DNA from: Daphnia pulex
Taxonomy: Eukaryota; Arthropoda; Branchiopoda; Diplostraca; Daphniidae
Assembly (NCBI RefSeq): GCF_021134715.1
Contig: NC_060019.1
Location: forward strand, 9,438,001-9,502,000
Direction of reading: 5' to 3'
DNA length: 64,000 bases
How positions within the stretch are numbered: the first letter of the stretch is position 1; each line of letters starts with the position of its first letter. The translations under genes and the position numbers were made by a program. Of the stretch, positions 39,462-50,900 are shown one piece after another. The notes below the pieces were generated by a model that ran no database searches, was not told the origin of the DNA, and saw only the letters and a list, made by a program, of their open reading frames with translations.

Positions 39462-40006
39462 ATGACGTTGAAAGGTGCATCAGGAGCAGCGTCAGTGCCT
39501 TCTAGAATTTTTCGTAATAGTCAAAGGTATTAAGTAAAAAAAAAGTTGTGTGTTGATCCAATCTGCTTCGCTTGTGATGGCGGAGTTTCAGCCAAGAATG
39601 GCAGGTTCCGAAAGCATTTTCATGTTACCGCTGCCGGATTCCGGCCGGCTGCAGTGATCAACTCGTCCCCTGCTGATCGAGTTCCTGGTTATCTTTATTT
39701 TTTGTTGTTGTTTTCCCTCCTATCGTGACACGTGAATGTATACTTACGCTTTTGCGTATCTTTATGGAAAAATGTCTTATTCTATCAATTCGGTGTGTCT
39801 TACTTTCCCTTTTTGGTTTTTACAGTAGGCGTACAGTTGCAGCCGAGGATGAAGCATCGTCCACCACATGGGACCGAATTATGCTTAGATGCAACCAGGC
39901 CGCCCCGATAACGTCTGGCACGAGAACAGTCCGTGTCAATGCAACGGTGTATAAGCTGCATAATATCGACCGCGATAAAACGATAGCTGTTATTGGTATA
40001 GACTAG
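39462..40006 (+). CDS. Candidate two-exon gene for an 81-residue protein, unrecognised
   Basis: I do not recognise a family. Exon A runs from ATG 39462 to 39526 (MTLKGASGAASVPSRIFRNS) and ends CAAAG|GTATT; exon B, 39826-40006, follows a strong acceptor (TTTTTGGTTTTTACAG|T) and joins in phase. An acceptor with a pyrimidine tract at 39431 would begin exon A, implying a 5' untranslated exon. The product would be small, basic at its N-terminus and soluble, without a signal peptide or membrane span. It may instead be a 5' exon set of the downstream staccato gene, since a possible donor after VRVNAT joins in phase with the acceptor at 41765. The evidence is splice-site pattern and frame only. Confidence 0.28.
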
Positions 40007-41765
40007 CTAGTCGTGATGAGAAAGGGTGAGAGAGATACCACGTGCCTCGATTGCTCCCCCTTTTGTGGCCAGACGGCGGTTAATTTACCTTTACCACGCT
40101 CCTCACTCCATCACCGAGGAACGGACATGGATGTTTCTCAGTCGCTGGAACGCATCAGGTAGTTGTGACATTTTTTTCTCTTTATTTCCTGGTCGTATCA
40201 GAATATTCGTTAACAAATTGAGTAGCTGATGAGACTCTGTGAGTTTATTCATGCAAAACACACTCTGTGTTGGGTCGGAGGGCGCGGCTCACTTTATTTA
40301 TTCAAGTGTTACTATATTAAAAGAGTGTGGCAGTTATGATTGCACCAAAACTAGGCTAGACAGTTTATTACCTAGCCCGTCATATTCTGGCTGGCTCTTA
40401 ATTATGCATACTGTTTTGCATAAAAGATGGCGAACCGCTTTGCCGTCTTCCTAGAAAATAGTTAACTTTAACTCCGATCTCATCGCCGGTTAACCGTTTT
40501 TTACAGTCTTTTTTGTTGCGTGTTTCGCCCAGTGACGTAAGAATATCTTTTTGTTAAGCTTCAATCAAAAGTGTTACTTTTTTTTCGCGCCACCATAACT
40601 TCCTTTCTAGCAGATCAGCTGCTGATTTCAGTTGTGGGTCCCGAATCCGCCACGCATTCAAAAAAATGAGATGAAAAGAAATAACAGTTTTCTAGCGTTG
40701 TGTTCGGCTCTTTTTTGGGGGGGTTGCTCATGGGAACTGATGCAGGCCCTTCGGAAATGAATTCCGCCTCTGCTATCTGTTTCCTGCGCTCCTGCTTACT
40801 CTGCGGCAACCGTTGTCTGAGACATGATGCGGGGAAAAGGGCACTGTGTGTGGCGGCTGCCGGCACATAGGTATAAAGGTGAAGCATGATAAATAATTTC
40901 CGATTCCGAGATGGAAGAGAGACTTTTTTTTCCTCTTTCTGGCCGGTTGTGTTCCTCTCGAGAGACTCTCTCCCAAAAGATAGTCGGCGGCTGTCGTCAC
41001 GTCGACTATGTCACAAACTTCCCAATCGCTCTGACTCTCTGTGAGTCGAGGGCATTTCCTATTCCGTAAGCTCGCAAGATAGCGCTCTATTGTGGCATTC
41101 GGTTCCTAGTGACCATGTCTCACCTCATTAATGACATGACCGCCCCATCGTCCCGTTATCGTCCAATGGGCGACATTCGTGGACGGCTTCGTTGTTCATT
41201 TGCCGGGACTATGTCCAAGTGAGGAAGGGACTGCCACGGTACAGCGCTTCTATTTCTTTGTAAAAGTGTGCGTGATTGTCTGGTACTTAACCTTTGACTT
41301 TTGTTCACGCAACCGAATCGGGTAACATGTCAATTCCTTTGTATACTCTGCCGCGCTTCTGTCATGGTTGTTGTTTTTTGTTTTGTTTCTTTCTTTTTCG
41401 TACGATACTTCTTCTTCTACGTCATTGTGATGGAACGCTCGGGGTGTCGTTAAGACAATCCAAACCAAAAAATCGAGTTATTTTTTTTTTCTTGAAATTT
41501 GTTTTCGAGTGCGTTATTCTAGTCGCACTTCTGATGCGTAATAATTTTTCAAAAAACAGAATTCAGCGCCGACGCGTTGCGGGCTGGTCCCCATTTCCCC
41601 GGTTATGCGTCTCTTCGTGTGCGCCTCGACTTGTATAGGCGGCGGCTATACCCCTGCGGCGTTGTTTCACGGAACACACATGCGTGCACGCTGAAACCCG
41701 CATCTCTCTGTATCTCTCCAGCTCCTTCTTTCTGCGCCACTCCGCCTCGCCGTCCCCCTTTATAG
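40007..41765. other. Noncoding interval upstream of staccato
   Basis: No defensible gene. It ends in a good acceptor (CCCCCTTTATAG) at 41765 that probably opens the first coding exon of the downstream gene, so part of this interval is its 5' intron. A TATAAAG sits at 40872 but has no initiator at the right distance. Confidence 0.45.
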
Positions 41766-41954
41766 GTGGGAAAAAGCAAAGGTAGATGGATCCGGTCGAC
41801 CAGTCCGTTGACGTCTTTATTGCAGTGCGGAGCTCTCGCCTTCCATCAGACTCGATTTGACTCCGATGGCAAGAAGCTGAAAGATTTTGTTGTTGTTGTT
41901 GTTGTTGTTGTTGAAACGAAAACAATTTTTGAAAGAGAAAAAGTTGTCACGAAG
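41766..41954 (+). promoter_or_regulatory. 5' leader of the staccato exon, with (TTG)9
   Basis: Between the acceptor at 41765 and ATG 41955 the sequence is open in the coding frame but reads as a poly-valine stretch with no recognisable protein content, so I treat it as untranslated. It contains a (TTG)n microsatellite at 41887-41913. Confidence 0.5.
41887..41913. repeat. (TTG)n microsatellite in the staccato leader
   Basis: Nine TTG units about 40 nt upstream of the start codon. Confidence 0.85.
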
Positions 41955-44900
41955 ATGAGTTTTTTCAACACCCTGCAACAGTACGTGTCCAACTCGGTGG
42001 CCAGTTTGAACATTTCCCCGCGACGGTTCTCTAGAGACAATGAGGAAAAGGCGGGATCGTCTGGTGACAATCCGATCCTGCCGCCGCCTCATCCGCCGCC
42101 GTTGACGATGAAAATGCCAGTGCCGACCATGAGCCGTGAAGCCGGAAGTAGGTCTCCCAGTACCGTCCACCGCTCGTCGGCTCACCTCCTCCAGGAGCGA
42201 TCCAAGTCGCTTAAAGCTGTTTCGTCACAGTCACAGCCGCCGTCGCCGAGGAAAGCTGTTGGTGGACGGACTGCTTCGCTCAAAGAGTCATCGACCCTAT
42301 CGATTACGGTGCCGACTGCATCCGGTAGCGGAGGAGGGCCCATCTCGCCATCTTCATCGACGGCTCCGACATCGGCGGCCGTTCACTCGTCATCGCCGGT
42401 CTTGTCACCTCATCACACGACGGGCAAGCGACGCGAACCCAAACTTTTGCCAACTTTTGCTCTGCTCGAAGGCACCCGCCGCACTTCTTGGCCACAATTT
42501 GCCATCACCGGTTCTGGGTAAAAAAAAACAAACAGAAAATCAAAGCAAACAAGCGAAACTTTTATCTCTCGGTTGTACAAATTCAACAAACAAAGTTGAA
42601 CTTTTTAACGACTGACTTTCCATTAAATAATTTCCCTTGCCTTGCTAGTGTAATAATCTCCGCTACGTTCCATTTCGAATAGTTCCGCTTTCATAGCGTA
42701 TAATAGTTCTTTCTTTTCTCTCTCCACCCCTTGTCGTGCACACACACACACATATATAGTCTTTGTTGTATCGGGCAGCAGAGAGCTCGGGTTCTGTGTG
42801 CATCTTTTGTCGTCGTCAAATGATGGAACTGCTCTTTCTCTTGCCTCGTTCTTCTCGCTTTCATTTTCTCCATCGATCGCTTATTGCCGGGCTGTGTTCG
42901 GCTTGAGCTTTCCTTGCAGAAATTCTAGCTTACTTCAAATGAGCCCTCTCTCTCTCTCTCGCCTTGTGTTCAGTCAGTGATGAAGAGATTACAAAGTCCT
43001 AAGGTGTAATACAAGCTCTGTACTGGGATGGAGGGCTGGGCTGGTGGCGGCGTAGGTGAAAGAGAACAGGAGGCCGATGAGCGAATAGGACGGGGGATCC
43101 AGGAGAAAATTCATTAAAACGGATCGCTAGTCTTACAGGGGAAAGTCTTTAGATGTCAAAACAGGGTCATCTACAAGGGGAAATGACGTGCTGATTTTAT
43201 TGCTTTGCCATCCTGTCGACCCAGGTGATCAATACGCGGATCAATAGGAAAATGAAGTTGAAAATCATGGGAGAACAGCATGGGGGGGGGGGGGATCGTG
43301 CAGAAAAAGGGTGGGGAGACTAGTGGTCCAAATGATGAGCGTTTAATGAAATCACATATTCCGACAGGCGACCTTTAGGAGATCGCCGAGTTCGAGTCGC
43401 TGTTATTCGTTATTCCGTTCCTATGCTACGTCCAAGTATTGAACACTTGCCGAGCCATCCCGTGGCCCACGACCGCAGAAATATACCTGTTTTTCCATCC
43501 CATCCTGCAATGTATATCGAGAAAAGCTCTTTGGGACGAAAGCATCTGTAATGCGCTTGCGAACCTCTCTCGTCCGATTGGATTACGTGGGGAAAAAAGG
43601 ATCTCTCTGTATGATGATGATAAAGTGCTACATAGTCGGACAGACACTCTACTGAATATATTGTACCGGGAACTAAGAACAAAGAAGAAAAAAAAAATCC
43701 CACTATCGAAAACACACATACGGATCTATTAGCGAGCAATGGTTTTTACCCCCCTGCAGAGCCCAGCTTGATGTCGCTCTCATCTCGGAAATGGATTCAA
43801 GTTTGATTCCTTTAAGAGGGGCCATGACTGCCATGCAAAAGTGACAATCGATCCGCTGATGCTCTTTCAATGGAAATGAGAGTTCCAACTGAATGGAATA
43901 AATAGGCTCTAAGGACATAGAAGAATAATCTTTTCATAAAGGATAATATTCATATTTTGTTATAGCCTGTTTTTCCTCATTTTTCTTATTCCTTCTAAGA
44001 ATATTATGCCCATGGCTTGGTGGGGTTTATCCTCCCTTTTATATAATCCCCATGTCAAACAATATGCTGATCCCACTTGCATCATCCTTTCGGGATTTAC
44101 CGTTTTCTTTCCCAGTCTTTTATGTTACAGACTCCCGATCCAACTTGTTATAGCTTGGCCTCTTAGCCCCCCCCCCCCCCTGGTTCCGTAACGACGGCCG
44201 TGTTGTCGCTGCTTTGATTGGAATTTGACCAAGTTGGGTGGTACTCGCTGTCGTCAGCCTCGGTAGATCGTTGTATCGACTAAATAGAATTGCCTTTCTG
44301 GCACGTTGACGGTGTGTTAGACCATATGAAAGTGAGGGGGGAAGCGAAAAGAAAAGTATAAAAGTGTTACCATACGTAGCAGCAGTATCACTGCCTTTGC
44401 TGGCTTGGCTCTATAATAATAATACGAGTAATCCCAAAACGATCGACGGTGTGGGATAACAAGCATCACTGTTCCTCCCGGAGTGGAAATATAGTCCCAC
44501 AAAAGGCGAACGGACGGTATTCCCTGATGGCTTTTATGTTCTACGTACTGTTCTCGTCTCACATACAGTCATTTTCTATTTCCCCTAATCTTGAGTGGGA
44601 TTCCCGAGAGCCAAGTTACAGATCGTGCCGCTAATATCCCACTTCTAAATCAAAGACGAAAAAGAAAAACGACAACTGCAACTATTATTATGTAAGCTCG
44701 CTCCGACTAGTCTTGCACTTTACTTTAAGTTATGATTAATGATTAACAGTGCGCCGCGTACGTGTTTTCACTTCTCCCGACTGGGTCCGAATTTATTTAT
44801 TTTTGCTTGGTGAACGTTATCGGATGATAATTGGCACACACTAGCGGAGTTTTTAATGGCGTAGTCGTCGTAAATTTTCCAGGCCACTGGAAAAGGGGAG

Positions 44901-47900
44901 GAGGTGTTCCCGGGTGCGCCATTGGGCGTCGATCGACCCAGCATGCGGCCTGGCCAGACTTTAAATTAACTCTGCCGTGTCAAAACTTCGTAAAAAGAGA
45001 GAGGGGGGGGGGGAGCGAGAAAAAAAAAGAAAAATTGGATTTGAATATTACCGAGGTGAAAGCCACCGTATATCAAAACCGTAAGGTGTTTTTATTATTT
45101 ATTTTTTCCGACCGCCAACTTAAATTGTAAAAAAAAAGAAACATGAAACAACACAAAATAAATAAAAAGTACCGAGTCGAATGGAAAACTAACTTTCCGA
45201 GCTAAAGTTTGTCTAGTACTTCCAGGAGTCATGAAGAAAGAACGGTGGGGGCATCGATCTCGAGCTTGACTGCTGGTCAGCGGAACTGACTGTACATTAT
45301 AAAGAAGTCGACCACTTTTCTGTTTGTTTTCCTTCTTTTTCTCGCCCTTTTTTTTCTCCTCTGCCTCTGTAGAGCTCAAGTGTTGCGCCATTCATCATTC
45401 TTTCAGCTACGGCGTTGATGGCCTTCATACTCGGCCCAGTCCAGTTGAAAGAGAAGTTAGACTCCGAGCTAACTAGCTATAGCTTTAGCTGCTTCACGGG
45501 GCTATACGACCGCCAAGTATATACAGTCGATGACCAGCACCGCGGGAATCGTCCAGCCATATATTTTCCGTGTCCAGTTGTGAACCAGGAGCACTATATC
45601 TCGTTGGTGGAACCTTTTTGCGTCGAGCAAGTCCTGCCAGCGCAAAAAAAAGGCCTCGTCGTTGGTCCTGAAGTTGCCATTTGCCAATCCCGCTGTGGCT
45701 TTCGTAATGAATCAGGTGGTTCGGCTCGTGGTCGTTTATGAGTCCGCCAAAGAAAGAGGTAGAACGAAGTACTTTAGTCGTCAACTGAGCGGGGCCCCCT
45801 AGTACAGTAATAGTATAGATTCAAAAGAAATAAAAACAAAAAGGGAGGAAAGCAATTGAGTGAGCATGTCGGGAGAAAGAAAAGTAGAACAATGAGGAAA
45901 TAATAATAATAAAAAAAAAACTGCGCCCACCATAAAGAAATGTACATATAAAGTCATGGGGAATAAAAAAGAAAAGAGGTCTAACTGACTCTCATGAAAG
46001 TTGAAACAGTCGATAGTGTCAGGTTTCACGAGGGCCACGACTTCATGGAGACCCAGTCGGTCGATAGACGTACGTGACTGTATCATGACCTTATATCTGG
46101 TGAGTTGAATGTAAATGTTTGCCAGAGTTCCCGTGTCTTTCTGAATTGACTCGACTGCCATTAGTGAACACTTGTCCGCGCTTGTCTTTATTTCAACAAA
46201 TTGCAAGAAGGTCTATCAGCTTTTCAAGGGTGACTTTTGTTTGTTTTGCTTCTGTTTTGAATTTTTGTTTTCTCTATGCTTTCACTCCGCCTGTTCCACT
46301 GCGCCAACTTGGGATATTAAGTTAGTTCCGCCTAGACTTGCAAATTCAATGATCTAATTAAAATCCCATGCCGTAAGAAGAGATGCTGGATGAGACTTGA
46401 CGGGATGCGATCTATTATTGGGTGTTGTTAGTGTGCGTGGGTCGTGTGTGTGCTTGTGTGTGTTTATTTGTGTTCCTCCTCGAAACACGATCAAATGTTG
46501 AGCAGCCAAAACTCAATCTGCGTACGGAGCAGATGCAGAGTAGGAGCGTGGGTTTTGGCACAATAAAGAGTCTAAGCGAAAAAACTGTTGATTGAACTGA
46601 GCGGGTCGGGTCACACACGTCATCTGTGCTTGTGAAAAAAACCTCATTTCTAGTATAGTGTCCCGGCAGCATTGTTTGTTGCTACCAAACTTTTTTTTTT
46701 TTTTTAAATCCTATCAAAGCCTTTCTAGGGATCATGTCGATTCCTTTGAAAAATAATGGAGAACAGCCCGACCGTTGTTTATCCCATTTCTCTTGAAAGC
46801 AAGATGGCGATGACATCATTTTCAACTGTAAAAAACCAACAAACAAAACTGATTCGAATTGAAAGGTGACGCCTTGATGTGCTGCAGTAGGAAAGATTTG
46901 AAGATTTGATCTGAGCTTTTTTTTCCAAATGTGGGCAACAGGTTTTGACTTAATTTTCTTTGCGTGATAAATGTCGTCCAGCGCAATCCGTCCGAATACA
47001 ATCACCGGGAACAATGGCGCAGTGACAAAACGACAATGCAGTGCCATATACTATACGTCTGGTAAAGAGAAAAGTACTCTTGCTATCATACATCCCCGAT
47101 GGTGGCTAGATAAATAATTTAGTCTGCGTAGCTGTCCCATTTGCTAATGAAGCAGAACCAGCAGCCAGCAACTAAACTGTGTTCCGCACTGGTTGGTGGG
47201 TGGCAGTGGTACGGCGTCTCCTAGGCAACTTAACAAGCCCAGTGAATAGGAAACCATTTCCACTGCACCGCTGCGTTTTGACCTGGTGGCTTTTAATTAT
47301 AATGACTCGTAAACTAAGTAGGGCCTCTCCTCTCGCTCCTTGCTGGCCCATCGCTTCCCCGTCCTTGCCGCAGGATTGGGATGCTACATTATGAAAATGG
47401 ATGATATCTGATATTCCGCTACCGCCCTTACATACGGTGACGTGAATGCCATTCCATTTGTTATTTAATTATGGATTGGAGTAGCTCGAGCTTCTTCTTC
47501 CCCCCCCCACTTGTTTATTCAAATCACCGTCAGCTTTTGGCGTTCAACTTCGCCACAGCCGCCGGCTTCTTCAAGATCCTCCCAAGTACCACCGGCTTGA
47601 GTTGCAATTTCCCAATAGAATAGTGGAAATCTCTAGTGGTATCGATTTGAACGACTAGGCGGACTAGCCCTCATACTTTCCTTACAGACACGATCCCGTC
47701 CAGCTTATTCACATCGTTAGAAGGACTCAACTAAAGATTTTTTTTTCCCCCCATGTATAATGACCAGTCTTGTTCCTCATTATTTCCGGTAATTCAATCT
47801 GTATAACCATTTTTTTTTTTTTTTATTATTATTTCTTCCCTTTGGTGATTCATTATTTGATACCCCCGCGGCTGGACCGGTTGGAGCAGCGTACAAGAGT

Positions 47901-50900
47901 CGGACGGATCATTCTTCGAAAGCTACACGGCGCTGTGCTGGAAACAGGAAAACCGGCGACTTCAGGTTCTGCGAGAAGATGATCAACCGCTTGTTGCTCA
48001 GGCGACGGAAGGCGAGAGCCAGGCGAATTCCGCCCAGTTCATTTCATCCAAAGAGGTAAGCAACGGCCGCTACCACCGCCGCGTATATTACGAAAGATTT
48101 GATTTAGTATCTCTCTACGCGTTTCGTGTGTGAGCCATGATTATTGCATAGCGTTGGGGTTAGGCGGCCGACGGGCTGCCTATCCAGCAAAAGGGTTTTC
48201 GCGTGCCGCAAGCTCGTTTCACCCATGTTTTTCCATCCGTGAATACTACGGTGGAGGGGGGTATAGGTTGGATCAATAGATGTAGACGACTAAGGATTGA
48301 TCATAAAAATCCTTCTTTGCTGGCCGTTGCCACCACGGATTTTCCCAACAGTTGTCACTGGTTTTGATTGTCGTTGCACCAAGATTTGGCAGTAGCCGAG
48401 TTGGATTCTCTCTTTACAACTTATATCCGCCGGGTATTAGCCGATTTTGAGTTCTCACTCCGTCCCGCCATCTCCATACGTATCATCTCTCTCGCTTGCC
48501 TGTGATCGATTTAATAACATCATTACAAAGGGAATTATGGAACGCACTCCGATGCTTACGTTAGAGTGTAGGGTGGGAGGGAGCAAGTATGCAAAGGCAG
48601 GGAGGAAGATGGCGCATTTGGCTCTTGTGCTTCGACAGGGAGCGACAGTTAAAGAGAAAGAGACTGATTGGCCCGTCGCTGGAGAGACACACAGAGAGAA
48701 CAAGAAAGAAACGCCGAACTTTGTGCATTGAGGCCCGTGCTCAACTTCCCTTAGAAATCGGATCCCGAGCCCTATGACATCATCCCAGCTTCTTATTTCC
48801 TGTTCCTTGGGCTTCCACTTTTCCTCTCCGCTTTTTTTTTTTTATTCCACCCTTTGCATTCCCCCCCTCCCTTTTTGCATCCGCCATTGTCGGCCGAAAG
48901 GATTGTTACCGATCTGCTCGAATAAGACGACGAGGCTAATCTAGTGCATTGTACGTCTCATCTGCGTGGAGGCAGCATGCAGGAGCAGCCCGGCCAAAGA
49001 AACAAGAAAGCTGCCCGTTGACAAAGAGTTTCTTTTGAAGTGAGTCGCCTCGTCCGCCGTGATCCCTCCGTAGGATTCATAGTCTATCTGCTCTCCTCCG
49101 TCGAAATAATAATAAAAGCCGCTTTCCGTTTCCACATCCGTTAGCGGAATCCAATAGGGATATTTTTTAAGGTGTAAACGATCGCGGAGGATGCGCAATT
49201 TTTTCACAGATGGACGTACTGCACATATTGTACGCAGTCTGAACCGGCACTAATGAAATTAAAAGTCTCACTCACTCTCCAGAGAGAGAGGTGGGGTGGA
49301 GCAAAGTCCATCCAAACGGTTATTGTTCTTTCTATTCCGGTGGTCCTTGGGTCCATGGAGAAAGAAGCAAAAAGGCACAACTAGGACTCACTTGATGTCT
49401 CCCTGTGTGTGTGTGTGTGTCCTGCTGCTGCGGGAGAGTTTTTATTCAATTAGTTCTTGTATGCCTCGTTCGGCGCTTTTGATCTCGCGCATTCGGCGAG
49501 CGTTCTGTTTGGTTACGCTTAAAAGTTATCAGTCGCCGCTGTGCTCCATTCCGTTGGTCTTTCCTAGACGGGCGACGAAAGAGTGTCAAGTTCCGGAGGC
49601 CCTTATTTTCTTTCCCCAAAGGAATCTGGTCGATGCATCGGCCATCGCGAAGAAAAGACGAAGAAGATAGATAGTTCGAGTATCACATGGAACCAACCTG
49701 ACCATCTAACCATGTCCCCCCCTCCCTTCCCATGCCAACGTTCTATACAAAGCAACATGTGCCGTTTCGATCGGGATTCGATCGGCGACCGCGTGTTTCC
49801 CAAATCCCATCGACAACATCCATACGAACGACCGTGCAAGTGCTGCATATACGTACGGCAGCTATTGCGATGTACTCCGGTAGGCACTGCAGGAGAAGAA
49901 AGACGAACTGAACAAGAAACGGAGGGGAGAGAAAAATGGAGAAGAAATCGAATGAAAATGGGCTTGACATGGCAGACGAGTAGCCTACATTAGTACTACA
50001 GCGACCTTTGGAGGTTGGAAAGGAGGGGGGGGGGGGGGGGAGGCAAGAGTAAAGGAGAGATGGTCGTATATGGAAATGTAATCAATGATGGAAATAGACG
50101 AGGCAAAAGAGAAAGTTGTTGTAATCTCATCTTGTCTCCAGACTTTCAATTTCGCCCTCTCTTCTTCTTCTCTTCTTTTCATTCTCAATTGAGTTTCAAC
50201 GAGGGTAAAGACCAAGCAAGTACATAAGCAAGACCTATGTGTCCTACCCCCCCCCCCCCCCTACTACTCGTCCTGCTGGCGCGGTGTAGTAGTATGAAAG
50301 AAACATGAGAATCTCCTAACCATGTAACACAACAAATTTCGAAAAAGGAGCTAGCGAAAGACCCTGCTTTCCCTGTGTGTTTTCCGGCCTCTTTCTAATT
50401 GGATGTTTTATATGTCACGTTGCAGATGGAGCAGCTTTATGTCGAGGTGCTGTACACTATTCGCCACAAACTCGGAGCTCACTCCGCCAAGTATCCGCAC
50501 CACTTCAAGGAGGATCTCGTTCATTACGCCCAAACGGCCTTTGGCGTCGGCCAAGAATATCACCGCAGGTGCAACGCCATCGCCAGCGAAGAGAAGGTAA
50601 ACACGGAGTCACGGCGGTATGCTGCTGTATTATTATTACAAACTCTAGTGGAGCGCGCCCCGCAGCAAAGTGTGTCACCCATCGATTCGGTGTGAAAATG
50701 CGCACTGCGATCCCCCCCCTCCCCCTTCACACCTGGCGACACGACGACAACCACCACCGAGTCGATATGTAAAACATACAACAATAACATCACCAAGCCA
50801 TATCCAGTAACATTAGCTGATACACTGTGTGTGTGTGTTTTTCCTCAGTCCGAGACCCTTTGCGTCTCCCATTCCAGGTGGCATGAGTTCATGGTTGGCT

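Larger units (their letters stand above)
42518..47889 (+). other. First coding intron of staccato (5.4 kb)
   Basis: The donor TCTGG|GTAAAA and acceptor GGAGCAG|C give a split glycine codon. It contains poly-G and poly-C runs (43282-43294, 44167-44180), many short frames on both strands and a TATAAAAG at 44357, but no exon I can support. An internal promoter is possible and unproven. The exon 2 acceptor has a weak pyrimidine tract next to it, so its exact edge is the least certain junction in the gene. Confidence 0.6.

Noticed and set aside
44357..44364. TATAAAAG in staccato intron 1 as an internal promoter
   Set aside because: There is no initiator match at 25-30 bp and no coding first exon after it; AT-rich intron makes chance likely.
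47770..47982. Alternative plus-strand frame over staccato exon 2
   Set aside because: It stops before the donor and has no family match. The overlapping frame carries [18 protein letters not shown] and joins both neighbouring exons in phase.
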